From positions 31,868,104-31,932,103 of the forward strand of contig CM070725.1 in assembly GCA_036346275.1 (NCBI GenBank): DNA of 64,000 nt, in the 5' to 3' direction. A program made the translations under genes and the position numbers. Numbering within the stretch: the first letter of the stretch is position 1; each line of letters opens with the position of its first letter. The DNA comes from Otatea glauca (Eukaryota > Streptophyta > Magnoliopsida > Poales > Poaceae). The notes under the pieces were generated by a model. That model did no database searches. It worked only from the letters and a program-made list of their open reading frames with translations, and was not told where the DNA came from. Positions 11,226-22,641 of the stretch are shown piece after piece.

Positions 11226-12343
11226 ACCTTGGGTGTTCTGTCAAAGTGCATTACCCCAGAGGAAGGTAAGTACCTGCTCAACGATATCCATTCGGGTTTC
11301 TGTGTTGCGCATTCCTCTTTCAGGACCATGGTCGGCAAGGCGTTCCGCATAGGATTTTATTGGCCAACAGCGCTGCGGGATGCTCGAGACATCGTCTGCA
11401 CCTGCCGAGACTGCCAATCCCATGCCCAAAAATCACACTAGCCGACCTACGTCCTCCAGACCATACCACTCACCTGGCCGTTCTCGACTTGGGTCCTTGA
11501 CATCCTCGGCCCTTTCCCTCAGGAGATCGGAGGGAAGAAATTCCTGTTTGTCGCCATTGACACCTTCACCAAGTGGATCGAAGCTGAACCGGTCTTGGCC
11601 ATCATCGCCCGAGCCGCCGTGACATTTTTCCACTCGCTTGTGGTTACGACGTACGGAGTCCTGTGCAGAATCATCATCGACAACGGGTTGCAGTTCACCA
11701 GTGAGCTATTCCAGGAATACTACGAAGACATGGGCACCAAGGTCTGCTATGCCTCGTTGGGGCACCCCTAGAGCAACGGAGCGGTCGAACGCGCCAACGG
11801 ATAGATCATCTAGGGTGTCAAAAGGCGAGTGTTCAATGAGCTCGAGCAGCACGGCCGGGCCTGGGTGGACGAGCTTCCCACCGTCCTATGGTCCGTTTGC
11901 ACCACATCCAGCCGAGCAATAAGGGCTATCCCTTTTCAGCTCGTGTTCGGTGTTGAGGCCGTCCTGCCCGTTGAGATAACGCTGGGCTCCGCTAGGGTCA
12001 GCTTGGTCGACCACGTCGACTTCGAGCAAGAGCGGTCTCTCGACCTTGCTCTAGCGAAAAAAAGTAAGGAGCCGTGCATTGCTACGATCGACGCACTACC
12101 TGTAGGCGCTTCACAGACATGCATCTCGATCGGTTCGACCTAGGGAGCTTCGAGTTGGGGATCTAACCCTAAGACGAGTTCAGGGCTCGACCAACACCAA
12201 CAAGTTATCCCCAAAGTGGGAAGGCCCCTACAACATCGTTTTAGCAGATCGCACGGGAGCTTATCGGCTGGTGATGCCTGACGACAGATAGCTCGTGAAC
12301 TCATGGATCATCAACCAGCTTCGAAAATTTTATGTGTAACACT
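11226..12343 (+). pseudogene. pol: Integrase domain of the Tat element
   Basis: The N-terminal zinc-binding part reads HSGFCVAHSSFR...CTCRDCQSHAQ (HHCC, about 11287-11430). The catalytic core follows: the first Asp in TWVLDILGPFP (about 11490), the second in IIDNGLQF (about 11675), and the Glu in NGAVERANG (about 11774). The C-terminus ends WIINQLRKFYV with stop TAA at about 12338-12340. At least four in-frame stops (near 11440, 11770, 11800 and 11812) and a frameshift before 12150 break it. Integrase would join the cDNA to host DNA; this copy is dead. Confidence 0.82.
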
Positions 12344-12922
12344 CCTACCTTAATTCGCAATAAAAAGTTCTTCTTTATTATCCATGGTTGTGACCCTTTA
12401 CACTTCCTTGCATCTCCTGCGCCTCAACCTGAGCATTGCGACCTCGAGGTTCACCTCCAAGGGTCACGCCAGCAGTAAGTCGATCCTTACTGCATCACGG
12501 CTCCCCCCTATAGCAAGACTTGAGCCAGAAACCATGCTCAGGTTAGGCGCATGCTTTGCGCATAGATCTTAAGATCCCTCGTGCCCTCGAGTTCGCCCTT
12601 GAGTTATTCCGAGCGCAACCTTGCAAGAGGCATGTCTTTAGTAACTAAACGACTTTGCTTTAAGTCTTTCACAGGCCTCCTTACAAGGTCGAAGATGCTA
12701 ACCAACCCTGCAAGTCGATGCTACGACCTATTTATCCCACAGACTGTGCCCGAGGCCGACGCTGCTCAACCTCGACCATAGTGGGGCCTGGACAAGGGAT
12801 TACTACACTACACTACCCTGAAAATTTTTTCTCAAAAACTTTTATTAATTAAGTTATATTTACAAGAAAGCTTATATTTACAAGGAGACACAGACATTTC
12901 TGTGTCTCGACCTATTTTCTGT
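12344..12922. other. Non-coding stretch between integrase and antisense gene
   Basis: No convincing coding sequence on either strand. The segment belongs to the long 3' region of the Tat element. Near 12840-12900 it becomes AT-rich with the repeat TATATTTACAAG, in the place where the 3' end of an antisense transcript would lie. Confidence 0.5.
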
Positions 12923-13485
12923 CTACAGGTCTGCCATGTCACTGGTGAGCTTCTTCTGCTCGAGCTCAACAACCTTTAGCCTCAGCATGGAGAGCTCGCC
13001 CTGCAGACGGTGTGCCTCGGCTGTGGAGTTGGCGGCTCGGTTTCGCTCGTCTTGGAGTTGGGCCAGGGCGCTTTTTCCCACCCCAATTTCGCCTTGAGCT
13101 CGGCGACCTTCATCTCGAGCTCGGCGAAGGCCTTCACTGGGGCGACAGCCAGCTCCACGACCTACTTCCGCAGCTCCTGCGCCTCCGCGCGTGTAGCTTC
13201 AAGGGCCTATAAGGCCTTCGTGAGCTCGGCCTCGAGGGTCTTGGCCGCCTTCACACGCTCGACTTCGAGGGCCTCGGTAGCCTTCTCGTGCTCAGCGGTA
13301 GTGGCTTGGGCAAGCTCAGTGGCGTGGGCTGCCGTCCTCTGCTCCGCCTCCTCCTGCTCGATCAGCAAGGTCTCCTCGAGGTGGGCGATGTGCGCCTCTC
13401 ACTCCGACACCATGTCGAGGACCACCTTTAGCTCGACGGTGTGCCCATGTAGACCTTGGAGCCCCTGGGCGATTTGGCTCACCAC

Positions 13486-13547
13486 CTGCGAAAACCAAGG
13501 GAAGTCATGCGACATTTAGGAAGACGGATGGGTACGCGCTTACTCAC
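13486..13547 (-). other. Candidate intron in the antisense gene
   Basis: On the minus strand the sequence is CAG/GTGAGTAAGCG at 13547 and TTTTCGCAG/GTGGTG at 13486, 62 nt long. The upstream exon ends on a codon boundary (EFEGQLSQ) and the downstream exon continues in frame (VVSQIAQGLQGL). Without splicing the frame ends within a few codons of the acceptor. Confidence 0.6.
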
Positions 13548-13738
13548 CTGACTGAGCTGGCCCTCGAACTCGGCCCTATCGCCCGGTCCAGCCACCTCCA
13601 GCTCGTCGTGGCCCCCTGCTGAGGACGAGGCGGCTACATTGGCTCCCTCCAGCGCGAACTTAGTCCCGCCTGTCGAAGCCTCGACCTGGGCCTCCCCGAC
13701 TGGCCTAGGCCTCAGCTCGGTTGTGAAGACCGAGGTCC

Positions 13739-13811
13739 CTGGGGAAAGCAGCGAAAAGTTTAAATCAAAAGAATGCGTTACGACGCGTAGGGACATGGAG
13801 TGTTGCCCTAC
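13739..13811 (-). other. Second candidate intron in the antisense gene
   Basis: On the minus strand the donor is GAGCCAG/GTAGGG (13811) and the acceptor GCTTTCCCCAG/GGACC (13739), 73 nt, with a T-rich tract before the acceptor. The following exon leads in frame to EFEGQLSQ. The upstream exon frame was not fully traced. Confidence 0.45.
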
Positions 13812-15153
13812 CTGGCTCTTCCGCGAGAACCTCAGAAACGATCACAACGGCCTCGACGTCGAGCTCATCCCCGTCGGTCCCGGTGGCCCCAAATTCGATG
13901 GCCGAGACGCCTTCGGCTCAACCTCCTGCCACAGCCCCGACCGAGTCGACGTTCGTCCTGGCAGGGCCTTGCTCGGACCCATTAGTTGGGCTCCCTCCCG
14001 TGGGTGCTGTGGCGACCTAGACCTGTCGCGATCGAGGGTGGCGGACCAGGAGGAAGTCATCCTTGTCTTCGGACTCGCCTTGATAATGACCATGGTCAAT
14101 GGCCGTCGGCAACCAGACGATACCACTGCCGCGCCCCAGGTGTTACGGCGCTCAAAGCGATCAAGATGCTCCCGATGAAGGGATGAGCGCGAGCGAGCAC
14201 TCGAGGTCTACGACAGGGAAAATTGCTATGTAAAAGAAAGGAGAGAACCTACGCTACGACCTAAAGGGGATAAGGATCGCGCGTACTTGGACCGCAAGCC
14301 TTCATCTCGTGGACGGACGCTGGGGGTCTTGGTGCCCTGCCTCTGCTGCAGCGGCGGGGTGTCCCCTCTTCGGGCGCCTTGTGATGGCGACCTCACAACT
14401 GCGAGGACTCTGAGCTCACCGCGGTGGCTATTCCAACGCCCAGCAATGGAGACTTCGGTGCCGCCCCCGTGCGCGAGGTCCTTGCGGCGGCACGCCTTTG
14501 TTGCTGTAAGAAATGAGGGGAGGTCAAGGACAGCAACAACCAGGAGATCGAGCTCGAGCATTACCGGGCTCGATCGGGATGGCTTACCACTGTGCGGTCA
14601 CCCCACTCGATGTGCTGCATCTTCAGGGTGCTGCTACTCGAGGTTTCGAGGGCTGGCCTCTTACCCGCCTTCTTGCCTTTGTTCGCTCCAGGAAGTGGCA
14701 GCATTCACCTCACCGTATCCAAGAGCTCCCGATTGACCTGCAATTACGAGTAGAGGTTAGTACGAGCTTGAGCGCTCCTGAGCTCGGCCTTGACAAGAGA
14801 TGCGTTACCTCGCTACTCCGCTTCAACACATTCTTGGGAACAGGATCGTCTGTGGCATAGTTGAACGCTGCCTTCCCAAACATCTCAAACATCCTCGCCA
14901 CCAGCTAGGTCTCCGGCGGGACTGCTGGGGAAGGTGGAGCTATTATTAAGAGCTCAGCTGGACTCGAATGTATTCTAGCTCGAGAATGCTTACCGCTTGG
15001 ACCTTTCGAGGTAAGGTCGTCTTCCCCCTTGATCTCGAAGAACAAGTGCTTCCTTTTTCGCAAAGGAAACACCCGGCTCTGCAAGAAGTCATAGGCGATG
15101 GCTTGGCCGATGAGGCCATGCATCGAGCAGATGCCGATGAGGCCTTAAAAGGT

Positions 15154-15611
15154 TGAGTTAAGGCAAACGTGGGCAACGGTTTTCAACGCCGTTACCGCCA
15201 CACTTCATTACGCATCATGTTCGGATCTGGCGCCACTCACCCGAGAATCTCGCCAGGCTGTTTTCTGTAATGGACTAAGAACTAGAGGTATAAAGACCTT
15301 CCCCTTGTGCGGGAGAAGGCAGGCGGGATACATCATACTCAAGCTGGTGCTTGCTCGAGCTCGAGCACCCTTGTATTCAACAACAGTGCATCATCTTCCA
15401 CCTTCCACCTCCGGGCAAGACTGGAGTAGAGCTATTACCCGTGATCGGGGGCTCGAACCAGTATAATCCCTCGTGTCAGTCTCCCTTTCTCTCTCACTTT
15501 CTCTCTCGAAGCGGCGACCGCATCCCCTCCTCTCGGCGGGCACGGTCTTGGGCCCTGCTCCCACATCACTCCTTCTCTCTTTTTGCGGTCAGGCGATCCC
15601 GATCGTCGACA
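15154..15611 (+). repeat. 3' LTR of the Tat element
   Basis: The distal 307 bases match the 5' LTR remnant at 6137-6457. The 3' end is fixed by ATCGTCGACA at 15611. The start is placed at TGAGTTAAGG after the purine-rich AAAAGG because antisense coding runs up to about 15150; this boundary is less certain. A TATA-like GTATAAAG at 15288-15295 would mark the promoter. The (CT) tract is shorter than in the 5' copy. Confidence 0.75.
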
Positions 15612-15842
15612 ATACTATTATCACTTCCGGTTCGTATGCCGAACCAGTAGTGATACTTCCTCCATTATCACTACTAGTTCTTCTTACGAACCAGCAGTGA
15701 TAGTATCACTGCTGGTTATTTTAGAACCGGCAGTAATAAATTACTATCACTGCTGGTTCTTTTTCGGTTGAGCATTTGTGCCAGTCTAGCTTATGAGCTG
15801 GCAGTGATAGGCCGGTAAGAAAAGAGTTTTTTTGTAGTAGTG
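15612..15842. mobile_element. Terminal part of a CACTA DNA transposon
   Basis: The segment ends with TGTAGTAGTG (15833-15842), the inverse of the CACTA terminus CACTACTACA. Before it come at least five copies, in both orientations, of a subterminal motif like TATCACTGCTGGTT / AACCAGCAGTGATA. The same motif type fills the start of the CACTA element at 30856, so the two belong to related families. The rest of this element lies on the far side of the two nested gypsy insertions, outside the window. Confidence 0.85.
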
Positions 15843-17390
15843 ATTATACAAGGAAGAAATAGTAAAAATCATCTCAAAATTGTAAACTAACATGTATTTA
15901 GAAAAAACTCCTAGATGGACACTCACAGTGCCGATGCTGTGTGCATCCCTGAACAGGTAAATACTAGTGCAATAGCTCTCGATCCATGGCCCTTGTAAGG
16001 AGTATGCACGGTCCCATACTCCCATCTAATAACTAGATGAGACATGATACATTGTATGGATTAGGACGCTGGATTTTTCACTTGGTGGAGGTTACAGTAT
16101 TGGTCCATGCGATCTCCTCCATTTGTTTCTGCCTCGACAGTCAGGATTGATCAGTTCTTCTAATGAACGAGATAATTTCTATTAGAAATTGTAATACTTC
16201 GCAAGTGTAGATTGGATTTGAAACCAATATATTGAGTGAACCCCTTAACTGCAGGTGACTTAGACACTTCATTTTAATATGATAGGTAAAAATGCACCAG
16301 AATTAATAGAACCCAAATGGGAGTTTGCTTTGCATTTTGTTCTACTTAGAAAAACCATGATGACCAAATGGAGATATATGTATATATGTATTTATCCTAG
16401 CTAAGGCATCGTCACTTTGCGAAGCCTTCAATTTGATCCGTACAATTATCAAGGAATTTGGTAGGAAGCCACTTGTACAATGTTTGGTGAGGGGCACTTC
16501 TACTGCTCGACCATTGTCAACGCACAATTATGTGAAGCTTGCAGCATCTACAAGTTATACCATCCAAGAACTTTCTCGTATTGGCAGCTTGCAATTTCTC
16601 TAGCTCATGTGTATGCTTTTTCGCTGAAATTAGTACAGCTGGTGTAAATGATGATGTGTACAACTGTACCATTTTATTACGATTACAACTGTTATTAATT
16701 CTTAGTTATGCAAGAGCAAAATAAAAGAAGATGCACATTGCCTAAAGCTGCTGCTTGATCTTGTTGTTGTTGTGCATTTTAATTGTTTTTGTACTCAGAA
16801 GAGAGGATAGATCCTCATTTATGGGAAGGAGATCACAAAAATAATTTTCAAGATTGATAGCACATGGTGAGAATCCAATCCTTTGGCCGTGATGCAAGTA
16901 CAAGAGATTTACATACGGTGATACGTATGTATATGCTTACATCATGTCCCCAGCAAGGATCTTTCGCCAGAACTGATGAACTCCGAACAAAAATGGAGAA
17001 GAGCTACCAAAATACCATGGTTGCAGAACAATTGGCGCAAAAAATGGAGATAGATTTAAGACGTTGGAGTTACATTGAATTATTGGTGCAGAGCATTGAT
17101 CAGATGGATAAATTGGGGATGGACGCAGTGGATAAGTGACGATCGAGGCAGCAGTCCAAATGATTAAGCCATGTTTAGGTAAGCCCAAGAATCGTGCAAC
17201 GTTTTCGCGCAGTCAATCAGGTTAGGTGGGCGAATATGCCCTTGAAAAATTAAGACCATCTACTTGCATGCTGGATATGGAATCGGGTTTAAAACCTTGC
17301 TTGGATTGTGGAAGAAGAAGAAGAAGAAAACATGTAGCAATGAAATTGACGATTCAGCAGATCGAACTCTACGGCACAGAGTTTGATATA
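15843..17390. other. Unassigned sequence
   Basis: No gene or transposon was recognised. An open frame at 16864-17139 encodes a Lys/Glu-rich 91-residue peptide without a known motif; it may be an exon remnant or chance. A GAA-repeat is present at about 17311-17330. Confidence 0.3.
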
Positions 17391-19990
17391 CTATTATTTT
17401 TGAGTTTTTAGATTTCTTTAGTTTAAAAATTGTCTTATCAAATTCTTCCTGGTTTCTTGAAATAATTAAAGTTTAAATTGAAATTTCAGATATTAAAATG
17501 ATTTAATATGAATAAATTAAACTTCAACTAAAGTCAAAACTATTTTATTCTAGTTTTTGTGCTCCAGAGAATTTTAGTGAATTTTATCAATCTGTTTTTG
17601 AGTTTATTTGGTTTTTTCATGGCTTATTTGGATTTCTAGTATTTTCTAAAAGTCAAAAACTAATTATAATATTGGAAATGCTTGTTGGCCTAATCTTTCG
17701 ATCAGCCCATCTCTCTCTTCTTTCTGCCTGGGCTGCAGCCTATTCTTGCTCGCCCACAGGCATCCTCCCTTTATTTCTCTCTATCCATGTGTTCGGTCCA
17801 AGTTGGCCTAGCCCGCATCACTGCCCCGACCGCTCCGTTTGTGCCATGCGTTCCCACTGTTCCGCCGTGTTCGCCTTGGACTCCCGCCTATGTAACTGCC
17901 TTTGCCGACTATAAAGACTGCGCATGAGTCCTAGATCTACATCCCCAACTCACGCTGCCTCAAATCGCCAAGTTGCCTCTGTGTATTGCTCCTTGAGTCG
18001 ACCGGAATAGAAGATCGAAGCCACTCCTCCTCGTCATCTTCGTCGAGCTTTTTTGTTGCCGCCAATAGGGTTTTGCTTCTTCCATCTTCACTATCGGAAT
18101 CGGTGCATCAAGATCTACCTAGCCCTCCGCTCACCTTCGCTCGGCAGCCGCCGAATCTACGCCATTAGTGAAGCCCTAGCACTACCAACGCTTAAAGCTC
18201 GTCGACGTCGATTCCGGTGACCCTTGGTTTCCATGCACCACCCATCTTCGTCGTTGTCTCCTCTCTCTTTGGCGTAGCCCCCATTCCTAGGATTGTCGTC
18301 CTTTGTCAACATTGTTGTGCCAGAGTAGCACTGCTGCTCGCCATCGTCGTGGTCCCTGTGCACCATCGTCAGTGCCACATCATCGCCACGTGCCTTGCAA
18401 ATGCTATCTCATCGCCACATCAACGCTGAGTCAGCCACCACACCGGCCATGGAAACCCTAACCCCAGTTCGGTTCAATGGATCTGGTCTACCAAGGACCG
18501 AATCACTGTTGTGTGGATCCCACCTGATAGATCTATTGTGCCATGAGCATGATGTACCATGGACCACCATACTTTTCTTTACACTCGGTCTATGGACCGT
18601 GAGTCCATATGTCAGACGTTGTCGATTTTCCAAAAACCAAAGAAATAAAATATTCTAGAAATATTCCTTGATCCCACCTGTTAGTCTCAAATATTCTCTC
18701 TTCACTATCTTTTTCTTGAATTTTTCTTTCAAGAGTTTGTTCTCCTTCATAAATACTCTGATTGACCCTATTCTTCTTTCTAAATTTGAGCACTACCTTA
18801 TAGTATTGTTTATTTTCAATTTAGAATTTGTTTGAGTTGCCTTCTGATTTTTTTTTCACATTTATGTTTTCTCTCTTGATAGACTTTGACATTTCGGACT
18901 GCTTCGGAAGAGTAGAGGAAAGATCAAGTTCAAGACATTGACATTCCAACACCAAGGAAGTGGAAGACCAAGGATAAAGGAGATCAAAGACCAGAGATAA
19001 AGGAATTGCAGCGTAGCTATAGCAATGTAAGTTGTGTTTGATTATGTGGCACCTATGTTTTCTAGAAGTATTGTACTTTGTAAAAACTTGCGTGTTACAT
19101 TTATACCAAATTCACTTGGAAATAGTTAATACCTATATTGTCTATTTATCCACCCTAATAACTTGTACACCCTTTATCATTTGTCACTCTAGGTTGGGAA
19201 CTTACTGGTTGGACATTTGTATTGTACCAACATGTGTTGGTGTAGTTTAGCTTAGCCATATTTATAGTTATGGAATGAAATCCCTATACTTGACTAATGA
19301 TATATGGAACCGCTTTGGAATGGTACATATCATCAATTGTTGATGGCATGTGATTAATGTATTTGGTGGATAAATAACTTCGATTGGGCGAATAGAGGTA
19401 ACGGGTGCTTTGTTTGGGCAATTGCCCTTTTCAATTAAGGACTTCACTTTGTACACCATTGAACTGAGCCACATCGTACAAACCACATCCCTGGAATAGG
19501 ACATGCCTAGCTTAGTAAGTTACCGAGTTTTATCATAGGCACCTTAGATCATAGATGTAGGTTTGTGTAGTCACATCTTAGGGTCGTACCCGAGAATTGG
19601 AGGGTGTAATTGCTTATTAGGGTTGCGTCATGGACGGGCACCGCCCTCAAATCCAACATTGTGCTCTAGGCCATGACTCACTTATTAGTGTTATGGTTAC
19701 TGGCTTTATACCTAACGGGATTGTTAATGTTGGAGCAAAGTTTCGGGAAAGCTTTGTTGTGATCTTCTCTAGTCAAGTTAATCATATCATGTGGTGTACA
19801 TTTGTACACCTCTGTAGAGTTAGTTAAAACTATTTGAATAGTCGTGTTTATGGTCATGGATGCTCGAGAATTTTATAGAAGGGGTAGATTTTCATAAAAT
19901 CAAAGCTAGGAAAGAAAAGTGAATTTGTCAATTTGGTTAGACTACATGAAATTGTTTAATTGCTTACATGTGTGTGTATCCACTGTAAAC
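17390..19990 (+). repeat. LTR-like segment, possibly a solo or decayed gypsy LTR
   Basis: The organisation resembles a long gypsy LTR: an AT-rich leading part (17390-17690), a GC-richer block with pyrimidine tracts (17690-18480), a TATA-like CTATAAAG at 17909-17916, then 2 kb without coding capacity. No flanking gag-pol is present. I could not identify TG...CA ends with a 5-bp TSD, so the boundaries and the solo-LTR reading are inference. A 240-base part (19646-19893) recurs at 22642-22876. Confidence 0.35.
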
Positions 19991-20002
19991 TCACCTTAGG
20001 TG

Positions 20003-20129
20003 TTATCCATGCAACCCTCAATGCAAACCATCTGATCTGAACTAAGTTCAGATTGGAAGTTCAGATCAGATGGTTTGCGTTGAGGGTTAGTTCAGATCCG
20101 ATGGTTTGCGTTGAGAGTTGCATGGGTAA
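20003..20129. mobile_element. Small palindromic MITE
   Basis: Two arms form a near-perfect inverted repeat: TTATCCATGCAACCCTCAAT at the left and the complement of CGTTGAGAGTTGCATGGGTAA at the right, with GCAAACCATCTGATCTGAAC repeated in between in both orientations. The length is 127 bp with no coding capacity. The bordering TTA/TAA may be a TSD of the PIF/Tourist kind or part of the palindrome, so the superfamily is left open. Confidence 0.7.
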
Positions 20130-20158
20130 AAATTAAGGTTGGTTTACACCATGGTATA

Positions 20159-20345
<187 letters not shown>

Positions 20346-20354
20346 TGTGTATGT

Positions 20355-22455
20355 ATAGAAATGCTATTCTACAGCTGCGTGTAGAATAACATATTCTACA
20401 CGCTGGTCTGTTTTGCGGTCTGATGATTGAACCCGCGTGTGGCTTCAATTAGTGCACGGACATGTTTGAACATGAATGACTAATAAATGCTACTTAGTGC
20501 TTGTACATTAATTTGTCTCTTTTTTTGATTTAGCCATAACTTTCAAATAAGAATAATTTTGGTCTTCAAATTTTTTAGGATTGTAGAATCTCACATCCTC
20601 TACGTATGGTAATTTTTTAAGAATTTTTCAAAATATGTACATGTGTTTTTTATGAACTTTAGAAAACACTCGATATATTGCCTTTTTACTATTCAAACAA
20701 ATGATATGTTATGAGCTATGAAACCAGATGTTACCATAATGAAACAAAGTGTGAGATAACAGCTTTACATAGGATATAGTAAAACCTTGAGTAATAGGAA
20801 GTAAAATGTTATTTTATTTAGAGTAAAAGATAGTGTGTGCTGTTGTTTTGCACGTTGTTATTTTCATATCTCTCAAATTCGATTGAGTTTGGTTTCCAAA
20901 TTTTATAGAGTTGTATAATCTCACCTCTCCTATGTGTGATAATGTTTTGAGAATTTTTCACAGTAAAATGTTATTTTTTGACATTAAAAGATAATATATG
21001 CTGCTGTTTGGCACTTTGTTATTTTCATATATCTCAATCCAATTGAGTTTGGTCTTCAAATTTTATAGGGTCATAGAAGCTCGCCTACCCTACGTATGGT
21101 AATTTTTTGAGATTTTTTTTAAAATTTGTACATATTATTTTCATAAATTTTACATCATAAGACTATTGTATACAATATATAGTAACACATTGAGTAATAG
21201 GCAGTAAGATATAGTTTTCTTAACAGTAAAAGGTAGTATATACTGCTGTTTAGCACTTTATTTTTTTTATATCTCTCAAATCCGATTGAGTTTGGTCTTC
21301 AAATTTTACAAGGTTATAGAATCTCACCACCCCTACGTATGATAATGTTTTGAGAAATTTTCACAGCACAATGTTGTTTTTTGACAGGAAAAGATAATAT
21401 ACACTGTTGTTTGGTACTTTGTTATTTTCATATCTCTGAAATCCGATTGAGTTTGGTCTTTAAATTTTACAGTATTGTAGAATCTCACCTCCCCTACGTG
21501 TGGTAATTTTTGAGAAATTTTTACAGTAAAATGTTATTTTTTTGACATTAAAAGTTAGTATTTCTTGCTATTTGGCAATTTGTTATTTTTATATCTCTCA
21601 AATCCAATTGATTTGAGTCTTCAAATTTTACAGGTCATAGAAGCTCATCTACCTTACATATGGTAATTCTTTGAGATTTTTTCAAAACTTGTACATATGA
21701 TTTTCATAAATTTTACACTATAAGGCTCCTGTATATAGTATATAGTAACACATTAAGTAATAGGCAGTAAGATGTAGTTTTCTTGACAGTAAAAGTTAGT
21801 ATCTATTGCTGTTTAGCTCTTTATTTTTTTATATCTCTCAAATCTGATTGAGTTTGGTCTTCAAATTTTACAAGGTTGTAGAATCTCACAATCCCTACGT
21901 GAGGTAATTTTTTTTGAGAATTTTTCACAGTAAAATGTTATTTTTTGACAGGAAAAGATAGTATACACTCCTGTTTGGCACTTTGTTATTTTCATATCTC
22001 TGAAATCAGATTGAGTTTGGTCTTTAAATTTTACAGGATTGTAGAAGCTCAGCTCCCCTACGTGTGGTAATTTATTGAGAATTTTTACAGTAAAATATTA
22101 TTTGTTCGACAGTAAAATATATGTACACTGATAATAAAATCTATGTATATGAATAGTAAAATCTGATTCATACGGTTTTTATTGGCGAGACTTATATCAT
22201 TACGTTCCTCTCGTCGTCAGTAAGCTACTGGTAAAAACCGTTTATGAATTAGAGCTGCTAATAAAATGTTACGGCTAAAAAAGCAAAAAACATGTTTATG
22301 TACAAACTAGAAACTCATTTACTAGCTGCTCTGACTACATAGCTAATTGGCATAGCCAACACGCGGGTGTACGTGGGATGTTTTCTAAGTTGTACGCTTG
22401 TTACGACCGGCGCGTAGAATAAGCATCGCTACACGCAGGAGTAGTATAGCTCTAT
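20355..22455. mobile_element. Non-autonomous TIR element with internal tandem array
   Basis: The ends are imperfect inverted repeats: TGCTATTCTACAGCTGCG at the left (from 20362) against AGCTATACTACTCCTGCG read from the right end (about 22450). Further inward the arms hold a TTAGCCATAAC/GTTACGGCTAA pair (20530 and 22270). The left TIR contains the palindrome CGTGTAGAATA-ACA-TATTCTACACG. There is no transposase. The interior is a tandem array (20881-22110). TA-rich sequence on both sides suggests insertion into the microsatellite. The same family occurs at 45592-56566. Long TIRs suggest a Mutator-like or foldback element, but no 9-bp TSD could be fixed. Confidence 0.65.
20881..22110 (+). repeat. 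Tandem array with higher-order structure
   Basis: A unit containing a GATTGAGTTTGGTCTTCAAA-like phrase recurs with starts at 20881, 21041, 21284, 21445, 21606, 21846 and 22009. Spacings are 160, 243, 161, 161, 240 and 163 bases, so three subunits (about 160, 243, 161) repeat with a period of about 564. A more diverged unit precedes the array at about 20550. Confidence 0.85.
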
Positions 22456-22641
22456 ACATATATATATATCAAAATGGTTCCATACTCCTAGGAGTACGTA
22501 CTCCCACTTCTCATATATTGCTTAAACAAACAAGTTATACCTCTTTATCCTTTTGAGCATACACTAATAATAATTATAAGATATTCCAAAGTGAGTTCTA
22601 TGAAAAATTTCATCAAAGTCCGCATTTTATAGCATAATTTC

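Larger units (their letters stand above)
12923..15150 (-). pseudogene. Antisense, apparently spliced coiled-coil gene of the Tat element
   Basis: On the strand opposite to gag-pol, coding sequence is traceable from about 15150 to a stop at 12923-12925. The N-terminal part (RMHGLIGQAIAYDFLQSRVFPLRKRKHLFFEI, about 15123-15030) resembles the putative gypsy-type transposon domain seen in grass annotations, but I am not certain. The C-terminal part is a strong coiled coil (EQEEAEQRTAAHATELAQAT, EALEVERVKAAKTLEAELTK) ending KKLTSDMADL. Two candidate introns have GT...AG borders: 13739-13811 (CCAG/GTAGGG to TTTCCCCAG/GG) and 13486-13547 (CAG/GTGAGT to TTCGCAG/GTG), the second in phase 0. Stops, including a TGA where CGA is expected just after the second intron, show it is decayed. 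Antisense ORFs at this position are reported for Tat elements; the function is unknown. Confidence 0.65.
6137..15611 (+). mobile_element. Ty3/gypsy LTR retrotransposon, Tat lineage, with antisense gene
   Basis: Plus-strand gag, protease, RT, two RNase H-like segments and integrase occupy about 6540-12343, followed by a 2.8-kb tail with a coding region on the opposite strand, then the 3' LTR. The dual RNase H, the gag zinc motif of the form C-x2-H-x2-H-x-H-x5-C and the antisense gene next to the 3' LTR are traits of the Tat lineage (RIRE2/Dasheng-like in grasses). The 5' LTR is cut at 6137 by the Tekay-like insertion. The element sits in the terminal part of a CACTA transposon (15612-15842). 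Many stops make every ORF defective. Confidence 0.88.

Noticed and set aside
16864..17139. A 91-codon frame considered as a small gene
   Set aside because: No recognisable domain, start context or neighbouring exon; kept only as a remark in the unassigned stretch.
20881..22110. Regularly spaced repeats considered as a CRISPR array
   Set aside because: Units are 160-243 bases, similar along their full length, without short repeat/spacer structure, and the DNA is from a plant nucleus.
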